A stretch of 64,000 nucleotides of DNA from Nocardia brasiliensis IFM 10847 (GTDB lineage Bacteria > Actinomycetota > Actinomycetes > Mycobacteriales > Mycobacteriaceae), in contig NZ_BAUA01000161.1 of the NCBI RefSeq assembly GCF_000710915.1, positions 57,292-121,291 of the forward strand. The letters run 5' to 3'. The position numbers and the translations under genes were made by a program. Positions 57,876 to 64,000 of this stretch are shown here, one piece after another (within the stretch, counting starts at the first letter, position 1; the number at the start of each line of letters is the position of its first letter). Below the pieces are notes generated by a model, which was given only the letters and a program-made list of their open reading frames with translations, did not search any database and was not told the DNA's origin.

Positions 57876-58409
57876 GTGTTCACCTTCGTCAGCGGCAACC
57901 TCGCCTTGGACTTCGCGGGCACGGTCAAGGCCCGCAGCACCACCTTCGACGACGGCCTGCGCACCCCGGCCGACCTCGCCGACTGGTTCCGCGCCGCCGA
58001 ACTGCTCGACCGGGTATCCGATTGCGACGCCGCCACCTTCGCGCAGGCCGTGCGGTTGCGCGAGGCCGCGTACCGGATGGCCGTGGCCAAAGCACACGGC
58101 GAAATCTTCGCCGACCCGGACCGCCGGCTCGTCAACGAGCTCGCCAAAGGCGAAATCCCCATGCTCAACCTGCGACCCGACGGCACACTGCGCCGCTGCG
58201 GCCCGCCCGCGACCGCACTCGCCGCGATCGCCCGTGCCGCGATAGAACTCCTCGGCGGCACGGCCACGGTGAAGGAATGCGGCCGTGCCGCGTGCACCCG
58301 CCTCTACGTGGACGCCTCCCGCGGCGGCACCCGCCGCTGGTGCGATATGACCATTTGCGGCAACCGCGCCAAGAGCGCCGCCTTCCGCGCGCGGCACACC
58401 GCGGAATGA
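57876..58409 (+). CDS. CGNR zinc-finger transcriptional regulator (ABATE domain)
   Basis: 177 residues, GTG 57876. N-terminal ABATE-type ligand domain (FVSGNLALDFAGTVKAR, LADWFRAAELLD, AVRLREAAYRMAVA) and a C-terminal zinc finger with CGRAACTRLYVDASRGGTRRWC followed by CGNRAK (motifs quoted apart), the mark of CGNR regulators. It probably controls the EamA exporter in answer to a small molecule. The start is 11 nt beyond the second operator, so binding would also block its own expression. Confidence 0.9.
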   Translation: MFTFVSGNLALDFAGTVKARSTTFDDGLRTPADLADWFRAAELLDRVSDCDAATFAQAVRLREAAYRMAVAKAHGEIFADPDRRLVNELAKGEIPMLNLRPDGTLRRCGPPATALAAIARAAIELLGGTATVKECGRAACTRLYVDASRGGTRRWCDMTICGNRAKSAAFRARHTAE

Positions 58410-58522
58410 GGCACTGAGCAGCACGTTCGACAGATATTCAGCTCACGTTGACTCGGCTCGCGATGCTGGAGCCGTCGCGCCCGCCGGGAGCGGCGATCCG
58501 ATGTGAACTGGAGGAAACGCCA

Positions 58523-59239
58523 ATGACCACCACCCCGAATGTGCTGCTCGTGCACGGCGCCTGGGCCGACGGCTCCGCGTGGAGCAAGGTGATCGAGCGC
58601 CTGCACGACCGGGGTCTGGGCACCGTGCTCGCCAGCCAGCTGCCGCTGCGCGGCTTCGCCGAGGACGTCGCCACGGTCACCCGGGACCTGGACACCCTCA
58701 CCGGGCCGACGCTGCTGGTCGGCCATTCCTACGGCGGCGCCGTGATCAGCCAAGCGGGCGCAGGGCGCTCGGATGTCAGTGGACTGGTTTTCGTCGCCGC
58801 CTTCACCCCGGACGCGGGGCAGTCCGCGTTCCAGCTCAACCAGGAATTCGGCCAGGACCTGGCCAGCGGCGCCGACCTGGTGAACATCGGTTCGGCCGAG
58901 ACGCCGGACCTGATCATCGCCCGCGACCGCTACCACGCCGACTTCGCGGCCGACGCCGACCCGCGCGAGGCCGCCGTGCTCGCCGCCACCCAGAAGCCGA
59001 CTTCGGTACTGTCCCTTGCCGGTTCGGGCACCGCGACCCCCGCGTGGCAGACGCTGCGGCACAACACCTGGTACCAGATCTCCGAGCTGGATCAGATGAT
59101 CCACCCCGATCTCGAGACCAAGATGGCCTATCAGGTGGCCACCGAGGACCACATCGTGTCGCTGGCGACCAGCCACGCTTCGATGATCACCCAACCGGAC
59201 GCGATCGCCGATCTCATCGTGCGGGCCGCCGCCGGGTGA
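58523..59239 (+). CDS. alpha/beta hydrolase (serine esterase type)
   Basis: 238 residues, ATG 58523 with GGAGGAAA upstream. HGAWADGSAW oxyanion region, nucleophile GHSYGG (Ser 69) and a C-terminal histidine in TSHASMITQP; this is the RsbQ/methyl-esterase-like group, common in actinobacteria. Cytosolic, no signal peptide. The substrate is unknown; perhaps an ester or lactone. Gap to the SARP gene's convergent stop is 13 nt. Confidence 0.9.
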   Translation: MTTTPNVLLVHGAWADGSAWSKVIERLHDRGLGTVLASQLPLRGFAEDVATVTRDLDTLTGPTLLVGHSYGGAVISQAGAGRSDVSGLVFVAAFTPDAGQSAFQLNQEFGQDLASGADLVNIGSAETPDLIIARDRYHADFAADADPREAAVLAATQKPTSVLSLAGSGTATPAWQTLRHNTWYQISELDQMIHPDLETKMAYQVATEDHIVSLATSHASMITQPDAIADLIVRAAAG

Positions 59240-59252
59240 GCCTGGCCTACGG

Positions 59253-62200
59253 TCAGTCGGCGGCCGACGGGGGCTCATGGGTGTCGATCAGGGCGAGATA
59301 CCTTGTCGCGCCCATTCTCTCAGCCAGGTTGCGAGCTTCCCGGCGCAGTTCGACAGCGGCTTCGGGCCGGGCCGCGGCCAGTTCGAGCAGCGCCGGGACC
59401 AGCTCGACCGGGGAGTCGTAGCGGCGCAGCTGCTCGACCGCCCGGCTCAGCAGATCCGCGTCGACGCCACCAGGCGCCGCCGCGGCCAGCGCGCGCAGCG
59501 CCCGGCCCAGCGTCCCGGAAGTGTTCCACCGTTGCGCGAGTTCGTATTCCGCGGCCGCGAGTTCTGCGGCCCGGGCCTGCTCGCCGAGCCCTACCAGCTC
59601 CAGCGCAGCGGAACTGCGCCACGGAATATGCGCCGGATTACTGATGCCCACCGCGCCGACGCGGCGGCCGCAATCCAGGTAGTGCGCCACCGCCTGGCGC
59701 GAATCCCCTTGTGCCGCACAGAGCATGCCCCTGACATGGAGGACGACGGTCCACTCCCAGGTCTCCGGATTCGCCTGTTCGGCGACACTGTCGAGCCAGC
59801 GTTGCGCCTCGGCGAGCCGGCCGAGACCCAGCAGTGCGTGCGCGTATTGAGCGACCAACGCCAGTGGTGGCCGGATGGATTCGTCGTCGAGCACCCCGAC
59901 GGTCGGCGCGAGCACACGCAGCGCAGGGCGGTACTCACCGCAGCGCAGCAGCACTTCCGAGTGCAGGATCAGGCGATAGACATCGATGGTGCCGAAGTGG
60001 TGCTCCCTGGGTTGCGCGCTGAGCTGTTTCGCCAACGCCAGATCGCCCGACCACATCGACAGGTGCGCGAGCAGCCCGACCAGCTGCTGCGGCAACGTCG
60101 CCCACCCCCGGGCCGGATCCGCCTCGGTGGGAAAGCGCGCGAGCGTTTCGCGCGCGGAGTACCGGACACCGAAGGCGTCGTCCCAGGTGAGCACCGCCGT
60201 GCTGATCTGATCGGTCGCTCCCGCCGCGCGCTGCTCCGCGACGAACCCACGCCAGCTCGCGGCGGTCAATCCGGCGACCGCCCAGGAGGCGGCGCGAATA
60301 TCCCGTGCCGCCAGCGGATCTCGCTGTTCGGTCTCGGCCAGCACCGTACCGAGCAACGTCATCGCGGCGCCCGCCTGCCAGCGGGTCGACATGGTCCAGG
60401 CCAGCGGGATGAGCGCGGTCGGCGTGACGCCGCGTTCGCGCTGGCTGTGCAGCGCCTCTTCCAAATGTGCGCGCGCCGCCGCCGGATTGGTCCACAACTC
60501 CAGCTGGCCCAGGCGCACCAGGATGTCGTCGCGGCCGGCGGGCGCGGTGATCCGTAAGGCGGCCGCCAATTGCCGTACCGCATCTGGAATCAGCCCCTGG
60601 CGCAGGCATTCCTCCGCGGCGTCGAGCAGCACCACGGTCCAGCGCGCGTACTCGGCGCCGACCAGATCATGCAGGATGGCGGCGACCTGTCTGGCCGAAT
60701 ACCCAGCGCTGCGGGCCTGTTCGGCCGCGGCGATCCGGAACCGGTCGGCGTCTTCGCGGCGGCACAGCCAGCGAATCGTGTTGCCGATCAACGGATGCTG
60801 GAACTGCGGCGGCGACACCGCCGCCAGAATGCCGGTGGCGGCGAGTAGTTCACAGCGATGCCGCACCTCACTCACCGGTTCGGCGCACGCGGCGGCGAGG
60901 ATCTCGAGGCTCGGCCCGACCTCCTGTAGCACGGCGAGCGCGCGCAGCATGACCACACCGCGCGGCGCGTAACGGCCGAGCAGCCGGCTGATCGACCGCG
61001 AATAACAGCCTTCGGGCAGGAACTCCGGGATCCGGCCGGGATCGCGCATGGTCAGCAGATCCGCGATCAGCGCGCCCGCCAGCAGCGCAATGCCCGCCGT
61101 CGCCCGCTGGATTTCAGCGGCCAGCCCCGGTGGGCAGCGCATGCCGGTGCGCTGTTCGTACAGGCCCTCGATCGCGAGCACGCTCAACCCGCTCAGTCGC
61201 AGAATCGCGACGGCGGGCGGTTCCAGTAGTCCATGCAGCGCGAGAACCGCGGGCTCCCAAGCACGTTCGTCCAGTGCGAGAATCAGCAGCACCGGCATGC
61301 GGCGCAGCCGGGGTGCCGCCGCGGCCAGCACGCGCGCGGATCGCTCGTCCATCAGGTCTGCGCCGTCCACCACGACGACCAGCGGTGCCGCGACACCGGA
61401 GGCTTCGAGCAGACTGGCGCACAACACTTCTGCCGCATGAGCATCGGACTCGGCGGGCTCGAGCGCGGTCTGCGCCAGTTCGGCGATCAGCCCCAACGGC
61501 GGCGCGACATCCCACGGCGGCGTCAAATCGATCCGCCGCACCCCGGCCGACCGCCGCACCACCGCATCGAGCAGCTGCGACTTGCCGAACCCGGGCAGCC
61601 CCGAAATCACCAGCAGCCCACCGCTGCCCGTCGCCGCCCGCTCAACCCACGCCCCGATCTGCACCAGCTCCCACGCCCGCTCGAACACCACGGGTGCCGC
61701 CGGATCGATCCCGGCCCGCCCACGCTGCGCGCCACCCCGCGTCGGGTACGTCGACGCGGCGGCCAGCCCCACCCCGGCCATACCCGGTCCTGCCGAGCCA
61801 AGGGGATGCCGCTCCTCGACGGCCGGGTCGACCGAACCAGCGGGCGAAGGCGCCCACCCGCCGGCGGGATACTCCGAGCCCGCACCAGCAAGCGGTCCGC
61901 CCGCAGCCGGGTACGCCGAGCTCCTCGGCAGGTCCGTGTCGCCCGGACTCGTATCCGCCGAGGCCGGCGGATACGCCGAGGCTACGGTCGGGGCGATCAC
62001 CGCCGCGGGCGGTTGTGCGGGCTCCGCTGGCGTCCGCGTCGACGTAGCGGACGAATTCGCCACCAGTACTGACGGTTTCGGTGCAGCCAGCGGTCGGCGC
62101 GCCCAATCCGCGGTCAGGTGCACCGAACCCACCGGCGAGCGGGCCGTGTCCGTTGCCGCCCCGGTGTGCTCGATTCCGGATGCGGAACGCGGTGGCTCCG

Positions 62201-63173
62201 CTGCCCGCTCGGCCGGATCCACAGTTGGAGATCCCGCCGAACGCACCGGCGCCGAGGCAGGCGGTGCCGCGGGTTCCGGCCACAGGGTGGAGACAATGCC
62301 GAAGCGCTCTGCCGTGCCGGTGCGCGGCGAGTCGGACTCGATCGCTCCTCGCGGGACCCCGGGAGGCCGAGGTTGTTCGAATGTTCCTGTGCCGGAGAGG
62401 ATTTGCTCGTGCAGTCGGCGTAGTTCCAGCCCCGGTTCGACGCCGAGTCGATCCACCAGCAGGTTGCGGGTTTCCCGGTAGACATCCAGCGCTTCGGATT
62501 GACTGCCGCGCGCATACAGTGCCCGCATCAACACGGCGCGCGGGCGCTCGCGCAACGGGTGCTCGGCCGTGAGCACCCGCAGGCGATCGATCACCTCGTC
62601 GGAACGACCCAGTGCCACAGCGACATCCAGGCTGTCCTCCACCACGGCGAGCCGCCGCTCGGCGAGCGCTGCCCGCTGCCGCTGGGCGAAGGGGCCGGGC
62701 AGGCCGGCCAGCGGTTCACCGGCGTAGAGCGCGAGTGCGCGTGCGTAGCGGTCTTCGGCACGAACCAGGTCGCCCGCTTCGCGCGCCCGGCTCGCCGCTG
62801 CGACCAGTTTGTCGAAGACACCGAGGTCGAGCTGTTCGTCATCGATCCGCAGCTGGTAGCCGCCGTGGCCGGACAGCAGCACGGTCGGCGGGGTGCGCGG
62901 CGGGCGATCGGGCTCGAGCACGCGGCGCAGCGCGGACACATAGGTCTGGATCACGCCGACGCCGCTGGCCGGCGGCACACCGTCGTACAGTGCCGTGAGC
63001 AGGCTGTCCGCCGAAACCCATTGCCGGCGCCGGAAAGCCAGCACACTCAGCACCGCCCGACGCTGCGGCGGGCCCAGCGGCAGGACTTGGTCCCCGCGGT
63101 GCGCTTCGACTCCGTTGAGCAGCGTCAACCGAACGACGGATGGCGGGTGCGCGCCCGTGTCCACCTGGTCCAT
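59253..63173 (-). CDS. SARP/AfsR-type regulator with BTAD, P-loop and TPR-like domains
   Basis: 1306 residues. OmpR-type winged helix (~10-95), bacterial transcriptional activator domain BTAD (~100-250; ERPRAVLMRALYARG), a ~210-residue Pro/Ala/Gly-rich linker (~270-480), a STAND-type NTPase with Walker A ISGLPGFGKSQ (Lys 531) and Walker B-like PLVVVVDGADLMD, and a long helical TPR-like C-terminus (~780-1300). AfsR-type proteins activate secondary metabolism or stress genes on ATP signalling. ATG 63173 is chosen; TTG/GTG codons up to 63203 are possible. No biosynthetic cluster is in the window. Confidence 0.88.
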   Translation of the reverse strand: MDQVDTGAHPPSVVRLTLLNGVEAHRGDQVLPLGPPQRRAVLSVLAFRRRQWVSADSLLTALYDGVPPASGVGVIQTYVSALRRVLEPDRPPRTPPTVLLSGHGGYQLRIDDEQLDLGVFDKLVAAASRAREAGDLVRAEDRYARALALYAGEPLAGLPGPFAQRQRAALAERRLAVVEDSLDVAVALGRSDEVIDRLRVLTAEHPLRERPRAVLMRALYARGSQSEALDVYRETRNLLVDRLGVEPGLELRRLHEQILSGTGTFEQPRPPGVPRGAIESDSPRTGTAERFGIVSTLWPEPAAPPASAPVRSAGSPTVDPAERAAEPPRSASGIEHTGAATDTARSPVGSVHLTADWARRPLAAPKPSVLVANSSATSTRTPAEPAQPPAAVIAPTVASAYPPASADTSPGDTDLPRSSAYPAAGGPLAGAGSEYPAGGWAPSPAGSVDPAVEERHPLGSAGPGMAGVGLAAASTYPTRGGAQRGRAGIDPAAPVVFERAWELVQIGAWVERAATGSGGLLVISGLPGFGKSQLLDAVVRRSAGVRRIDLTPPWDVAPPLGLIAELAQTALEPAESDAHAAEVLCASLLEASGVAAPLVVVVDGADLMDERSARVLAAAAPRLRRMPVLLILALDERAWEPAVLALHGLLEPPAVAILRLSGLSVLAIEGLYEQRTGMRCPPGLAAEIQRATAGIALLAGALIADLLTMRDPGRIPEFLPEGCYSRSISRLLGRYAPRGVVMLRALAVLQEVGPSLEILAAACAEPVSEVRHRCELLAATGILAAVSPPQFQHPLIGNTIRWLCRREDADRFRIAAAEQARSAGYSARQVAAILHDLVGAEYARWTVVLLDAAEECLRQGLIPDAVRQLAAALRITAPAGRDDILVRLGQLELWTNPAAARAHLEEALHSQRERGVTPTALIPLAWTMSTRWQAGAAMTLLGTVLAETEQRDPLAARDIRAASWAVAGLTAASWRGFVAEQRAAGATDQISTAVLTWDDAFGVRYSARETLARFPTEADPARGWATLPQQLVGLLAHLSMWSGDLALAKQLSAQPREHHFGTIDVYRLILHSEVLLRCGEYRPALRVLAPTVGVLDDESIRPPLALVAQYAHALLGLGRLAEAQRWLDSVAEQANPETWEWTVVLHVRGMLCAAQGDSRQAVAHYLDCGRRVGAVGISNPAHIPWRSSAALELVGLGEQARAAELAAAEYELAQRWNTSGTLGRALRALAAAAPGGVDADLLSRAVEQLRRYDSPVELVPALLELAAARPEAAVELRREARNLAERMGATRYLALIDTHEPPSAAD

Positions 63174-63422
63174 CCGTACTTCACCGTCCTGCTCCACCAC
63201 CAACCCGACCAGAGTAATCGGACCAGCACTGTTTCACTTGATGGCGGTTCGCGAAATCGCAGCGCCCTTGCAACCGGTCCGCGACCGCCATAGACCAGGC
63301 GTGCACCATCCGAGCTGGATATTTGGCAAGCCGCAGGCAACCGCCGGGGTGGTCCCGCCACGTTGTGCATCGAACCGATCGGTGACGCACTTCGCAGTGC
63401 AACCCCGCCCGCACCCAGCCAC

Positions 63423-64000
63423 TCAGGCCGGAATCAACTCACCAGGGGCGAACCGCGGCACCGGCGGCTGAACCGGACGGAAACCCCGAGGCACCGCACG
63501 CAGGAAGAGGAAGAACAGCGCGACCAGCAATACGGCCCGGCCCCATACCCCGAACTGGACGACCTTCTCCATCGTCTCGTAGGGACGACCCGAACCCAGC
63601 GCGTAGAAGTATCGGAACACGCCGACGCCGACGGCCGCGTCGGCCACCAGATACGCCCCGATCAGCGACCACGGCACCTCGAGCAGCACCAAGAACGGCA
63701 CCAGCCACAGCGTGTACTGGGGCGAATGCACCTTGTGGAACAGCAGGAACGCGCACAGCATCGCGCCGCTCACCGCGACCCACGGGAACACGCCTGTCCC
63801 GAGATACCGGTTCCAGCCCAGCCACATCGCCAGCGCGAACGCGGCGAGCACCAGCGTCGGCGACGCGAACGACACGACCTCCTGGAACACCGCCTCACCG
63901 GCGGTGTCGTGCTCGAACAACGGCCGAAGTCCCCAGTACCAGATGGAATTCGTGGTGATGTCGGCCTGGCGCAACTGCTGGAAGGTGATCGACGCCCGCC
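63423..64000 (-). CDS. GT87-like integral membrane protein, C-terminal part (5' end outside window)
   Basis: The last ~192 residues of a polytopic membrane protein; the frame runs on past 64000. It has at least five hydrophobic segments and the motif FHKVHSPQYTLWLVP, close to TNKVWSPQYSLWLVP of the GT87 protein at 37759, so it is a second member of the same polyprenyl-phosphate-sugar-dependent glycosyltransferase group. A short Pro-rich cytoplasmic tail ends the protein. The 249 nt between it and the SARP gene hold only a weak GCACT/AGTGC hairpin at 63387-63400. Confidence 0.8.
   Translation of the reverse strand, partial: RASITFQQLRQADITTNSIWYWGLRPLFEHDTAGEAVFQEVVSFASPTLVLAAFALAMWLGWNRYLGTGVFPWVAVSGAMLCAFLLFHKVHSPQYTLWLVPFLVLLEVPWSLIGAYLVADAAVGVGVFRYFYALGSGRPYETMEKVVQFGVWGRAVLLVALFFLFLRAVPRGFRPVQPPVPRFAPGELIPA

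Noticed and set aside
58523..64000. Secondary-metabolite cluster around the SARP regulator
   Set aside because: No polyketide, peptide or terpene synthase or carrier protein is in the window; only a hydrolase and a GT87-like protein flank it.

Overview
The window is high-GC DNA packed with genes on both strands, with short gaps, many GTG starts and ATGA or TGATG couplings. It looks like a mycolic-acid actinobacterium, most probably Nocardia or a close relative. The main evidence is a block (PadR regulator, ino1, DUF5318 protein, class A penicillin-binding protein, GT87 glycosyltransferase; about 32.6-39.6 kb) that matches from memory the Mycobacterium tuberculosis Rv0046c-Rv0051 order. An LpqY-SugAB trehalose importer, an LpqH-type lipoprotein, MenC and an F420-type luciferase-fold oxidoreductase fit the same group. 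The genus is an inference. I see no rRNA, tRNA, CRISPR array, transposase or integrase.

Layout. 0-4 kb: the end of a GH25 muramidase, a Tat-exported PhoX-type phosphatase, a membrane protein and an LpqH-like lipoprotein, separated by strong hairpin terminators. 4.2-9.4 kb: four coupled genes (two of unknown family, a TPR protein and a CHAT caspase-like protease), a probable conflict or cell-death cassette, with a Phd-like antitoxin 3 nt beyond. 9.8-24 kb: mixed metabolism and regulation, including an epoxide-hydrolase-like enzyme, a small ABC-type ATPase, a histidine-rich repeat protein, an amino-acid ABC importer whose binding protein and permease are fused, an LLM oxidoreductase, a SugC-type ATPase, a thiolase, two HxlR regulators, and menC. 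24-29 kb: a metallohydrolase, a DUF2786 protein and lpqY-sugA-sugB, without sugC in the operon. 29-39.6 kb: two class A penicillin-binding proteins flanking two GyrI-like proteins, PadR-ino1 and the DUF5318 gene, then a GT87 membrane glycosyltransferase.

39.6-56.9 kb is the most distinctive region: a large Ter (TerD/TerC) stress cluster. It holds a TerD domain joined to a C-terminal domain that resembles FtsK but has no P-loop, a protein with two TerD domains around a proline-rich linker, three tandem AIM24 proteins, a four-gene minus-strand operon (coiled-coil protein, CitE-like C-C lyase, a PRTase-TRSP-StiP-PELOTA fusion, HAD phosphatase), a classical TerD, a DUF475/TerC-type membrane protein and a TerA-like TerD paralogue. 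An epimerase, an MBL hydrolase and a MerR regulator sit inside it. In known Ter systems the soluble enzymes are predicted to make or process a nucleoside-like metabolite, while TerD and TerC proteins act at the membrane with metal ions. 56.9-64 kb: an EamA exporter divergent from a CGNR regulator with twin operators, an alpha/beta hydrolase, a 1306-residue SARP/AfsR-type regulator with no visible biosynthetic cluster, and the end of a second GT87-like protein.

Starts were chosen from Shine-Dalgarno spacing, coupling and family length. All calls come from reading the sequence; no database search was run.
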